A stretch of DNA of 64,000 bases from CAIKMD01 sp035552195 (GTDB taxonomy: Bacteria; Pseudomonadota; Alphaproteobacteria; ATCC43930; CGMCC-115725): positions 1-64,000 of the forward strand of contig DASZLU010000015.1 in NCBI GenBank assembly GCA_035552195.1, read 5' to 3'. The translations under genes were made by a program, and so were the position numbers. The notes beneath the pieces are model-generated. The model worked only from the letters and a program-made list of their open reading frames with translations, made no database searches and was not told the origin of the DNA. Of the stretch, positions 32,604 through 40,388 are shown one piece after another; the stretch's first letter is position 1, and each line of letters starts with the position of its first letter.

Positions 32604-33485
32604 ATGACGGCTCAAGGTTTCACGGTGACACGGCTTCGCGAAGTGCCACGTAAAAAGATGATACGGTTCCGCTTCCCCGCAGTCTTTGCGCCCGCCAGCG
32701 GCTTCCGGCAATTGCCGGTCCCGGTCGCCTGGAAGAAATCCCAGATTGTCATGGCCCAGGCGCTGATCGTGGCCGCCGCAATCGGTGGCTGGCAGGTCGC
32801 GGCTTGGCTCAAGCTGATCGATCCGTTTTTCTGGTCGCAGCCGACGGCGATCGCCAACACGCTAAAGATTTTCTTCGTCAGGGGCGATGCGCTTGCCGAT
32901 ATCGCTTACACTTTCCAGTCGACGATCTGGGGCTTCGTGCTCGGTACCGCCGCGGGCTCGCTGCTTGGTCTCAGCTTCTGGTGGTCGCGAAATTACGCAG
33001 CCATCATCCAGCCTTTCGTCATTTGCTTCGAATCGATTCCGAAACTCGCTCTCGCACCGCTGATCATCCTCGTTTTCGGCATGGGGCTCGCCTCGAAGGT
33101 TGCGATTGCCGTCGCGCTGACGATCGTCGTCTCGACTCTCACGACTTATTCGGGGGTGCAGGCCGTCGATCCCGACAGCGAGAAGCTCTTCTATTCGCTC
33201 GGTGCCAGCCGGTGGCAGGTGTTCTGCAAACTCGTCGTGCCCTCGGTGCTGCCGTGGACGATTTCAGTGCTGCGCGTGAATATCGGTCTCGCGCTTACCG
33301 GCGCTATCGTCGGCGAATTTATCTCTTCACAGCACGGTCTCGGTCGCGAGATCCTTTATGCTGGCCAGACTTACGACATCGCGCTCGTCTGGTGCGCGGT
33401 GCTCGTGCTCTCGACTTTCTCCATCGTCATGTATGTCGCCGTGTCGTGGCTCGAAAGATGGCTGCGCAAAGGCATCGTGCGCTGA
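32604..33485 (+). CDS. ABC transporter permease (SsuC/TauC-like)
   Basis: The 293-residue membrane protein starts at ATG 32604 with GGGAG eight bases before it. An alternative ATG at 32580 overlaps the ATPase stop (ATGA). After a 45-residue basic N-terminus come about six helices and the EAA region DPDSEKLFYSLGASRWQVFCKLVVPSVLPWTISVLRVNIGLALTGAIVGEF. Unlike the operon at 27484, only one permease is present, so it probably forms a homodimer. Confidence 0.93.
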   Translation: MTAQGFTVTRLREVPRKKMIRFRFPAVFAPASGFRQLPVPVAWKKSQIVMAQALIVAAAIGGWQVAAWLKLIDPFFWSQPTAIANTLKIFFVRGDALADIAYTFQSTIWGFVLGTAAGSLLGLSFWWSRNYAAIIQPFVICFESIPKLALAPLIILVFGMGLASKVAIAVALTIVVSTLTTYSGVQAVDPDSEKLFYSLGASRWQVFCKLVVPSVLPWTISVLRVNIGLALTGAIVGEFISSQHGLGREILYAGQTYDIALVWCAVLVLSTFSIVMYVAVSWLERWLRKGIVR

Positions 33486-33521
33486 ATTCACAGAACAACG
33501 ATCAACTGCCGGAGGCTCTAC

Positions 33522-34514
33522 TTGCGTATGATGTTCAAAGCTGTGGTCACAGCAAGCGTTCTGCTGGCGGCGTCGTTCTCGGCGAAGGCCGACACGAAAT
33601 CGCTCATTGTCGCCGAGCCGACGCATGGCGTCGGCTACCTGCCGCTCTACGTCGCCATCGACGAGGGCTATTTCAAGCAACTCGGTCTCGACGTGAAATT
33701 CGCCACGATGGAAGGCGGCAGCGCCCATACCAACGCGGTGCTGTCCGGTCAGGCTTTCGCTTTCATCGGTGGACCCGAGCACAACGCCTTCGCCGATCTC
33801 GGCGGCAAGCAGATCCGCGCCGTGGTAAATGTCGTCGATCGCGGCAACGTCTATCTCGTCGCCGCGGCCGGTAAGGGGCCCAAGGATGCGGATATCGCGG
33901 CCTGGGCCAAGAACAAGGTCATGGCGCCGGGTCTCTTCGGCGGCACGCCGAACTCGATCACCCGCTACATGCTGACGGTCTGGGGCTTAGAGGACAAGAA
34001 AGACGCGACCATCCTCGAAACCACGACGCCCGGCATTCTCGCGGCGATCAAGACCGGCCAAGCGCAGATCGCCGCGGTGAGCGAGCCAATGCTGACGCAA
34101 GGGATCGGCCAGGGCATTTGGGACGAGCCGTTCTTCAACGTGCCGAAAGAGCTCGGCCCTTACGCCTACTCGACGATGAATGTGCTGAAGGACCAGATCG
34201 ACAAGGATCCGCAAACCGTCGAAGCCTTCGTCAAAGGCGTAATCATGGGCTTGCGCGAGGTTTACGACCATCCCGACGAGGCGCAGAAGATCGCCGAGAA
34301 GGAATTCCCGACGATGCCGCCGGATGGCCTCAAAGCGACGCTCGCGCGCACCTTCGCCGATGAACTGTGGAGCCACGACGGCATGGTCTCGCAACAGGCA
34401 TGGATCACGGCTGAGAAGGTGGTTCGCAACGCGAACATTCTCAAAGCCGATGTACCCTACGACAACATCATCGACATGCAATTCGTGCGCGCGGTGCTCG
34501 CGTCGAACAAGTGA
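33522..34514 (+). CDS. ABC transporter solute-binding protein (NMT1/SsuA-like)
   Basis: The 330-residue periplasmic protein has a signal peptide (MMFKAVVTASVLLAASFSAKA). GGAGG at 33511-33515 best fits a TTG start at 33522; ATGs follow at 33528 and 33531. Core blocks are HGVGYLPLYVAIDEGYFKQLGLDVKFATMEGG, AVLSGQAFAFIGGPEHNAFADL and TTPGILAAIKTGQAQIAAVSEPML. The ligand is unknown. It is third in the sigma-54 operon, ahead of the isochorismatase-family gene. Confidence 0.92.
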   Translation: MRMMFKAVVTASVLLAASFSAKADTKSLIVAEPTHGVGYLPLYVAIDEGYFKQLGLDVKFATMEGGSAHTNAVLSGQAFAFIGGPEHNAFADLGGKQIRAVVNVVDRGNVYLVAAAGKGPKDADIAAWAKNKVMAPGLFGGTPNSITRYMLTVWGLEDKKDATILETTTPGILAAIKTGQAQIAAVSEPMLTQGIGQGIWDEPFFNVPKELGPYAYSTMNVLKDQIDKDPQTVEAFVKGVIMGLREVYDHPDEAQKIAEKEFPTMPPDGLKATLARTFADELWSHDGMVSQQAWITAEKVVRNANILKADVPYDNIIDMQFVRAVLASNK

Positions 34515-34547
34515 ATTGGCAAGCAGGAAGGGAGAACAAGAGAGGCT

Positions 34548-35303
34548 ATGACAACCGAACCGATCTGGAATCAATTTCTGACCGAGCGTGACAAGCAGGT
34601 TTTCGGCGATGCGGGATACGGCGCGCGCGCCGGTTTCGGCAAGCGACCTGCCGTGCTGGTGATCGATGTGAACTACGCGTTTTGTGGCGAAAGTCCGGAG
34701 CCGATCCTCGAATCGATCAAAAAATGGAGAAACTCATGCGGCGAAGATGCCTGGATCTCGATTGGCTACATCCGCCAATTGCTCGATTCGGCCCATGCCA
34801 AGGGCGTGCCTTGTCTCTACACCACCGGCGTACGGCGCGAAGACAATTGGGACTCCGGCAGCTGGTCGTGGAAAAACAACCGCAGCGGCGAAGACAAACC
34901 AGCCATGCGTGCCAACCGCAACGGCAACGAGATCGTCGACGAGATTGCGCCCGCGCCGCAGGACATCGTTGTCTTCAAGCAAAAGCCAAGTGGCTTCTTC
35001 GGCACCAACATGCTGAGCTACCTCGTACTCCTCGGCTGCGACAGCGTGATCGTGACCGGTACGACAACGAGCGGCTGCGTTCGCGCCACCGTACTCGACG
35101 CTTTCAGCAACAACTTCCGGGTCGCGTTGGCCGAAGAAGGCTGCTTCGATCGTTCCCAAGCAAGCCATGCGATCAATTTGTGCGACATGAACGCGAAATA
35201 CGCAGATGTCGTGAGGACGCAGGAAGCCGTCGATTTTATCGATAGCTTGCCGGGCGGCATGTTCGATCTGCCGAAAGGGCGATTGGCGCCGACCGTGATT
35301 TAA
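34548..35303 (+). CDS. Isochorismatase-family cysteine hydrolase (amidase-like)
   Basis: The 251-residue enzyme has the family's catalytic triad: D40 in AVLVIDVNYAF, K146 in KQKPSGFFGT, and C177 in GTTTSGCVRATV. The cis-peptide region V-T-G-T-T-T-S is intact. Family members hydrolyse amides such as N-carbamoylsarcosine, maleamate or nicotinamide, or the ether of isochorismate. With a sigma-54-driven transporter in the same operon, release of ammonia from an imported amide is a reasonable inference. Good ribosome site GGGAG lies about 17 bases upstream. Confidence 0.9.
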   Translation: MTTEPIWNQFLTERDKQVFGDAGYGARAGFGKRPAVLVIDVNYAFCGESPEPILESIKKWRNSCGEDAWISIGYIRQLLDSAHAKGVPCLYTTGVRREDNWDSGSWSWKNNRSGEDKPAMRANRNGNEIVDEIAPAPQDIVVFKQKPSGFFGTNMLSYLVLLGCDSVIVTGTTTSGCVRATVLDAFSNNFRVALAEEGCFDRSQASHAINLCDMNAKYADVVRTQEAVDFIDSLPGGMFDLPKGRLAPTVI

Positions 35304-35318
35304 GCGACGACGGCGTTT

Positions 35319-36605
35319 CTACTCGTCGATCGGATCGCCGTGCAGCGCTTCGAGCTGCAGGGCGATCTCGATCTGCGGCCGTATATCGCTCAGGATCGCT
35401 TGCGGCGTCGCGCCGGGTTCGCCGGTGACGGCGCGTGACGAGCCAGCGAGGCCCCAGGCTTTCGGCACGATCGTCGCATCGCGCTGCCAGTGCTTCAGCG
35501 GCCGACCCTCCACGAGCGCCGCAAGCTCGCGGCTCCACAGCCGGCGGATGGCGATGACGCCGGTATCGCCGCGGCCGGGACGTTCGGCATTGCGATCGGC
35601 GATGCGGCCTTGGCCGAGTTGTGCGATGTCGTCTTGCAAGCGCACGAGATCGACGCGCGATTTATCGATGTCGCGCAACGCGACCTTGCCGCGCAACACA
35701 TCTTCGGCGACCCGCTGATGCGGCATGTCGATGGCGGCGCGGCGTTTCTGATGCCGTGCTTCGACGTCTTGCGCCGCCGGCCCCGAAACCGAGACGCGGT
35801 GCAGGCTGAATTGCATATGCGCGCGATCATCGATCGGGACCCACCAGAATAGCGATTCCTGCCAGCCGACCTCGGGGTCGGTCGGCAGCGCCGTCATATA
35901 GAAGATGTTTGGCATGCCGAATTGCTGGATGCGCAGCTGGCCGTCATCACGGGTGAAGATATAGGTGACGCCCCAATCGGATTCCTCGGCGCGCAGCTGG
36001 GCGCCGCGGCCGATGCCGCTATAGGAGACCATGTTGTCGCGATGCACGAAGGCGACATGGCTCATATCGAGCGCGTTCTCGAGATTCTGGTAGTAGTTGC
36101 ATTGGCGCAGATAGGAATCCACCTCGATCAGCCCGTCGAAATTCTCGAATTCGGGATAGGTCGGAAATTCCGGCGCCGCGCCCTTGCCGAGATAGGCGAA
36201 GATCAGGCCGAGATATTCGCGCGTCGGGTAGGCGTTCAGCTTGACGCGATCGCAATAGCTCGAATCCTCGGCCGGCTGATCATTGCATTGCCCGTCGGGG
36301 GCGAATTTCCAACCATGATAGAAGCAGCGCAGATCGTCGCCCTCTACCCAGCCCGAGGAAAGCTGTGTGCCGCGATGGGGGCAGCGTGGATCTGTGAGGC
36401 AAAGCCGGCCGCTTTCGCCGCGGTACAGCGTGAAATTCTCGCCCAGGATGCGGAGCGGCACGGCGCGGCCGGGGGCAAGATCGGCCCGGTGGTAGATGGG
36501 TTGCCAGAATCGGCGCATATAATCCCCAGCATCCGTGCCGGGACCGGTCTCTAAAAAGGTCTCGGTCTGGGCGGCGCCGCGACCGATGGGTTTCACATTG
36601 GCCAT
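35319..36605 (-). CDS. Rieske non-heme iron oxygenase, alpha subunit
   Basis: The 428-residue protein has an N-terminal Rieske domain with C75-x-H77 (RCPHRG) and C94-x2-H97 (CFYHGW), which bind the 2Fe-2S cluster. The catalytic domain has H183 and H188 in NALDMSHVAFVH, two ligands of the mononuclear iron. The group resembles vanillate demethylase and phthalate 4,5-dioxygenase-type oxygenases, so hydroxylation or O-demethylation of an aromatic acid is likely. No reductase gene is adjacent. It is convergent with the isochorismatase gene (15 bases apart), so it is not in that operon, but proximity suggests a linked pathway. Confidence 0.92.
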   Translation of the reverse strand: MANVKPIGRGAAQTETFLETGPGTDAGDYMRRFWQPIYHRADLAPGRAVPLRILGENFTLYRGESGRLCLTDPRCPHRGTQLSSGWVEGDDLRCFYHGWKFAPDGQCNDQPAEDSSYCDRVKLNAYPTREYLGLIFAYLGKGAAPEFPTYPEFENFDGLIEVDSYLRQCNYYQNLENALDMSHVAFVHRDNMVSYSGIGRGAQLRAEESDWGVTYIFTRDDGQLRIQQFGMPNIFYMTALPTDPEVGWQESLFWWVPIDDRAHMQFSLHRVSVSGPAAQDVEARHQKRRAAIDMPHQRVAEDVLRGKVALRDIDKSRVDLVRLQDDIAQLGQGRIADRNAERPGRGDTGVIAIRRLWSRELAALVEGRPLKHWQRDATIVPKAWGLAGSSRAVTGEPGATPQAILSDIRPQIEIALQLEALHGDPIDE

Positions 36606-36731
36606 CGTGGTTCCTTCTTTGGCGCCGATTGTGTCCCGGCCGCTCGGCCCGAGGCAAGAGCGGCGGGGGAACCGGTGGGAGCGGTCGGTTGGAGGGATTA
36701 TGATCGGACCGGTTTTCGATGAGGTAAGACG

Positions 36732-37115
36732 ATGAGATTTTCAGCTGTTACCCGCAGTGTCAGTCTCCTGACGACGGTCGCGATTCTTGGCTTCGCCACC
36801 TCGGCGCACGCGCAGAGCCAACCCGGCAAACCGCCGGCGTGGATCAGCGATTCAAAGACGGGCTGTAAGGTTTGGAACCCGGCGCCGCAAGCGCGTGAGA
36901 CGATCCAATGGTCGGGCAGCTGCGATGCCGGATTTGCTCAGGGCAAAGGCACGCTGCAATGGTACGAGAACGGCAAGCCCGGCGACCGCTATGTCGGCGA
37001 ATATCAGGGCGGCAAGCGCAACGGTCACGGCGTCGTCACGATGAGCAACGGCACGCGCATCGAGGGTGATTGGCGCAACGACGAACTGTTGCAGCTCGGC
37101 GTCAACGAGATTTGA
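36732..37115 (+). CDS. Secreted MORN-repeat protein
   Basis: The 127-residue protein has a signal peptide (residues 1-27, cleavage after SAHA-Q) and GAGG ahead of the ATG. The C-terminal half contains MORN-type repeats: GKGTLQWYENGKPGDRYVGEYQGGKRNGHGVVTMSNGTRIEGDW, with the G-x-Y-x-G-E-x-x-x-G-x-x-x-G-x-G pattern. Two Cys (CKVW, CDAGF) could form a disulfide. The protein would be periplasmic; function unknown. Confidence 0.85.
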   Translation: MRFSAVTRSVSLLTTVAILGFATSAHAQSQPGKPPAWISDSKTGCKVWNPAPQARETIQWSGSCDAGFAQGKGTLQWYENGKPGDRYVGEYQGGKRNGHGVVTMSNGTRIEGDWRNDELLQLGVNEI

Positions 37116-37139
37116 GGAAAGATCCTATTCGATACGGAG

Positions 37140-38219
37140 TCAGTACGGGTTCACGCGCATCCGGTTGAAGGCCGACAGCGCGGCGGCGTTGCCGCGATTG
37201 ATGGCGATGCCGTACCAGTAGGAGGCCTGCCCAACGTCGCGCGGCACGCCGATGCCGTTCTCGAACAACTGGCCGATATACATCGGCGCATAGGGATCGC
37301 CCATCAGCGTCGCTTCCTGCAACATGGTCAACCCTTCGCGATAGTGCCGCTGACCGATTGCCGCATAGCCGTCATTGCGTAGCGCGAGCGCATTGTTCGA
37401 GGGGGCTGCGTGCCGCGTCGGTGGTGTCGCCTTTGCCAATCGACGAGGCGGCGATTTGTGTTCGAGATGCCAGACCGGTTGGTCAGGCGGAGTTGTATCG
37501 GTCGCGGCTGGTGGCGCTTCTTGCGATGGCGAATCTGAAGCGACGGCTGGCGCCGACGGCGTATCGGGTGTTGCGCTGGTGGGTGTGTCCGCGACCGGCG
37601 ATGGCGGCGCGGGCGTCGCTGCGCTTGCGCCGGCCGAAGCTGCCGGTTCTGGGGCTGGCGATGACGCCGGTGCTGGTTGCGGAGCCGCCGCCGGAGCGGC
37701 GGAGGGCGCCGGAGGCAGCGCCGCCTGTGCCCAGATCGGGGGCGGGCGGTCCGCTTCATCGGTCGCGGGCGAAGATGCCTTTGGCTTTGGCGCGGCGGGC
37801 TGACTCAGCGTTGTCGCAGGCGCCTGCAGCGCGATCTCCTGGCCATTGAGCGGCCCAGCTTGCTGCGAATAGAGGACTACCGCCGCGAGTACACAAGCGG
37901 CCGCAATGCCGCAAACGCTGTAGAGCCCGATCTTTTGCCGGCGCAAACAATCGACGCAAACCGGAATGCGTTCGATTGTAGAGGTGTTATGCGGTGAAAA
38001 CACGCCGGGGCGGGCGCTCGTTGTCCCGCGGGCGGTTCGGAAGATCGGCGGTCCGCCCGAACGCCATTCTCCCGGCGCAGGCCGGGCTACAATTTGGACG
38101 CGCTCTTCGCGATGACGCACGCGATCCGCCGGCACGAGTTCGTGACACTCGGCGCAGCGGATGACGTGCGTGGTAGCGGCAGATTCGCCGGGTGATGACG
38201 ATAACCTGCTGTCAGGCAC
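37140..38219 (-). CDS. Membrane protein with CxxC pairs, Ala/Pro-rich linker and Sel1-like repeats
   Basis: The 359-residue protein uses a GTG start at 38219, supported by AAGGAGG seven bases upstream. The cytoplasmic N-terminus has C22-x2-C25 and C88-x2-C91, a possible zinc ribbon split by a basic, low-complexity segment. One membrane helix lies at about 97-118. A 150-residue Ala/Pro/Ser-rich spacer follows, then Sel1/TPR-like repeats (ALRNDGYAAIGQRHYREGLTMLQEATLMGDPYAPMYIGQLFENGIGVPRD...). The layout suggests a one-pass protein reaching across the periplasm; function unknown. Confidence 0.82.
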   Translation of the reverse strand: MPDSRLSSSPGESAATTHVIRCAECHELVPADRVRHREERVQIVARPAPGEWRSGGPPIFRTARGTTSARPGVFSPHNTSTIERIPVCVDCLRRQKIGLYSVCGIAAACVLAAVVLYSQQAGPLNGQEIALQAPATTLSQPAAPKPKASSPATDEADRPPPIWAQAALPPAPSAAPAAAPQPAPASSPAPEPAASAGASAATPAPPSPVADTPTSATPDTPSAPAVASDSPSQEAPPAATDTTPPDQPVWHLEHKSPPRRLAKATPPTRHAAPSNNALALRNDGYAAIGQRHYREGLTMLQEATLMGDPYAPMYIGQLFENGIGVPRDVGQASYWYGIAINRGNAAALSAFNRMRVNPY

Positions 38220-38285
38220 GCCTGGCCTCCTTGCGAGGAAGAAGGCGCCGGCGCGACGAAAGTTCCGGTCTTGACCGGTTCAGCT

Positions 38286-39050
38286 TTAGTCAGTGCAGCT
38301 TAAATGACAAAGAACATGACCGCTGACGCCGCTCGCATCGGCGAAAGGCAAAAGCAGCATGTGGTAATTGTGCGGGCCGAGTGTTCCGGCGAAGGTGCGG
38401 CGGGTCTCCATCGCCTTGCCCAGACGCGCGACTTGGCGCGAGCCCGAAAGCACCCACTCGGTCACTAGGCTGGTGAACTCAATCGCGCCGGTTAGGCGGC
38501 TGAGCCGTGTGATCTGCGGCATCGCTGCATGATCGGCGCTGTAATTCACCATCACGGTGTCGGGCCAACTGATCGCGATGCGCGTCCGATCGAGATGGGA
38601 AAAGAGCGGCAACTCACGCCCCGCGCGCAACTCGTCCCAATAGTAGATGAGCGCGTCGCTGCTGCGCAGATCGTCATAAGGAAGCGGCGCGGCGCGCGCG
38701 ATCTCCGGCGCGGGCGGCGGCGGTGGCGCTTTTGCTTCGGGCACGGGCGGCGGCTCGGGCGCGAAGTAGGGCTCGGGCAGCGGCGCAGAACGGCGCACGA
38801 AGGGCGGCGGCTCGACAACCGGCGCGACGACGGGCGGCGCCACAACCGGTGCGGCTTGCGGCACCGCGCGCGGCGGCGCCGGCATTTCGCCTGTCAACGG
38901 CGGCTTCTTCTTCTTCAGCTTCTCGGTGAGATCGCCGCGCTTGGCGCTTTTTGCCGCCGCACGGTCGATGCGGCGAATATCGATAAGGCTCAGTGCCGCC
39001 GCGTCGGTTCCGGCCTTCGCGGGGCTGAGGGCAGGATTTGAATCGGTCAT
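38286..39050 (-). CDS. PAS_5-like domain protein, third gene of the ParA cassette
   Basis: The 254-residue protein starts at ATG 39050, overlapping the upstream stop by four bases (ATGA). An N-terminal region with KLKKKKP is followed by a Pro/Ala-rich linker (60-120). From about 130, DALIYYWDELRAGRELPLFSHLDRTRIAISWPDTVMVNY and the following beta-rich part to the C-terminus look like a PAS_5-type domain found in many alphaproteobacteria (W-x2-LR-x-GR-x2-P). The domain call is by pattern only. Co-translation with ParA and the RHH protein suggests a sensing or localisation role. Confidence 0.75.
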   Translation of the reverse strand: MTDSNPALSPAKAGTDAAALSLIDIRRIDRAAAKSAKRGDLTEKLKKKKPPLTGEMPAPPRAVPQAAPVVAPPVVAPVVEPPPFVRRSAPLPEPYFAPEPPPVPEAKAPPPPPAPEIARAAPLPYDDLRSSDALIYYWDELRAGRELPLFSHLDRTRIAISWPDTVMVNYSADHAAMPQITRLSRLTGAIEFTSLVTEWVLSGSRQVARLGKAMETRRTFAGTLGPHNYHMLLLPFADASGVSGHVLCHLSCTD

Positions 39051-39490
39051 AGGCTTTCGTTGCGCTGGCAGCAATCGCCACCGGTTGCGCTCTCGCCTTG
39101 AATGCAAGGACAGGGATCATGAAGGAATGTCGGCATCACGCGCTTCAGATAATGATCGAGCGCATCGATCAAGATTACCTGGCGGCTTTTGCCGAGATGC
39201 GCCGAAGCAAGGCGCAATCGCAACCGCTGCTTGTCGTCGACCCGCAAGGTGATGCGGCTGGACGCGGTGCTGGGCGGCGGAGGCGGCGGAACAAAAGCTT
39301 GCGGCGCCGGCCACGTAACCGGCACCACCGGCTCGGTCGACCGGATGTTGCGCGTATCGTGCGTCGCCGCCGCGCGCATGGCGAAGCCGAGACGCTCGGT
39401 CATAGGTTGGGCAAGGCCGCGGCTTGGCTGCGCATTACCCTTGGTGACGAGGAGAGCGGCGCTAAGCGATGCTACCGGTGCTGATCTCAC
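39047..39490 (-). CDS. Ribbon-helix-helix-like partner of ParA with Cys-rich tail
   Basis: A 147-residue protein starts at GTG 39490, overlapping the parA stop (GTGA), the best reason for this start. A Pro-rich, probably disordered N-terminus leads to residues 79-118, SRITLRVDDKQRLRLRLASAHLGKSRQVILIDALDHYL. That stretch reads as a strand plus two helices, the arrangement of RHH/ParG-like DNA-binding domains. The tail has four Cys (C127, C129, C140, C141). In type Ib ParA systems a small RHH protein follows ParA and binds the centromere; that role is inferred. Confidence 0.65.
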   Translation of the reverse strand: MRSAPVASLSAALLVTKGNAQPSRGLAQPMTERLGFAMRAAATHDTRNIRSTEPVVPVTWPAPQAFVPPPPPPSTASSRITLRVDDKQRLRLRLASAHLGKSRQVILIDALDHYLKRVMPTFLHDPCPCIQGESATGGDCCQRNESL

Positions 39491-40170
39491 AGGCTGGCCT
39501 CCACGGCGATTGCGTGCGGCTCCAGCGCGTCGGCCAAAGACGGCCGTGCCTCGCGATTGAGGCGGCGGCTGATGTAATCCCACAGCGTGGCGATCTCTTC
39601 GGCGCTACGCGCTTCGCCCTTGATCTCGCCGACGGTGCGGCCGTCGATCATACTCGCGGCAAAGCCGGTGCGCTGATGCAGGATCACCGGTGCCAGCGTG
39701 CCATGCTGCGACAGCGCCATCACCGCTTCGTTGGTGATGCGTGCGCGCGGCGTCGCGGCGTTGATGACGAAGATGAGCGGCTTGCCGGCACGCTCGACGA
39801 GCTCGACCGTGGCGCCGGCGGCTCGCAGATCATGCGGGCTCGGTCGCACCGGGATGAGAACGAGATCGCATAGTTCGATGACGTCGCCGATCGTCGCTTC
39901 GATCGCCGGCGGCGTGTCGATGAAAAGCAGCTTCATGCCGAGGTCGCGGAGCTGCTCGACATCCTGCTTCAAGGTTGCTGCCGTGGTGCGGGCGAAGCAC
40001 GGCGTCTCGGCTTCGCGTGCGTTCCACCAGGCAGACAGGCTGCCTTGCGGATCGGTGTCGATCAGCGCAACCGGCGACGCGCCCGCCTGCTCGGCCTGAA
40101 CCGCGAGATGGCCGGCGAGCGTCGTTTTGCCCGAGCCGCCCTTTTGCGAGGCAATTCCGATAATCTGCAT
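39487..40170 (-). CDS. ParA-family Walker-type ATPase
   Basis: The 227-residue protein starts MQIIGIASQKGGSGKTTLAG at 40170, with GGAGAGAG upstream. The deviant Walker A is KGGSGKTT (10-17), and ALIDTDPQGSLSAWW, LLFIDTPPAIEA and LVLIPVRPSPHDLRA complete the nucleotide site. No N-terminal HTH is present, so it is of the small ParA/MinD-like class. Such proteins position DNA, chemoreceptors or other cargo on the nucleoid. The overlap with the RHH gene points to a self-contained partition-type cassette. Confidence 0.92.
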   Translation of the reverse strand: MQIIGIASQKGGSGKTTLAGHLAVQAEQAGASPVALIDTDPQGSLSAWWNAREAETPCFARTTAATLKQDVEQLRDLGMKLLFIDTPPAIEATIGDVIELCDLVLIPVRPSPHDLRAAGATVELVERAGKPLIFVINAATPRARITNEAVMALSQHGTLAPVILHQRTGFAASMIDGRTVGEIKGEARSAEEIATLWDYISRRLNREARPSLADALEPHAIAVEASL

Positions 40171-40208
40171 CACTCTCTCTCCAAAATCGCGTCGATGACG
40201 TGGTTCAT

Positions 40209-40229
40209 CGACAACAGACGACATTGTCG
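40209..40229. promoter_or_regulatory. Dyad upstream of parA
   Basis: CGACAA (40209-40214) and TTGTCG (40224-40229) face each other across nine bases. The right part also reads CGACA-T-TGTCG, so the half-site CGACA occurs three times in 21 bases. A second dyad, CGCGAA-T-TTCGCG, lies at 40310-40322. Both are in the 218-base gap between parA and the next minus-strand gene. They are candidate operators or centromere sites; unproven. Confidence 0.4.
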
Positions 40230-40388
40230 CTGATGCACGATACGCGACCTTGATGCGCGAGAGATAGGATGATCGCAGCGCTTTTAGCGAAGGATCATGC
40301 GAGTTTCGTCGCGAATTTCGCGCGCAGTCGGAATACTTTGCTTAAGGTTATCGAGGATTAAGCTTGTTACCCGCGAAATCCCCTTGGG

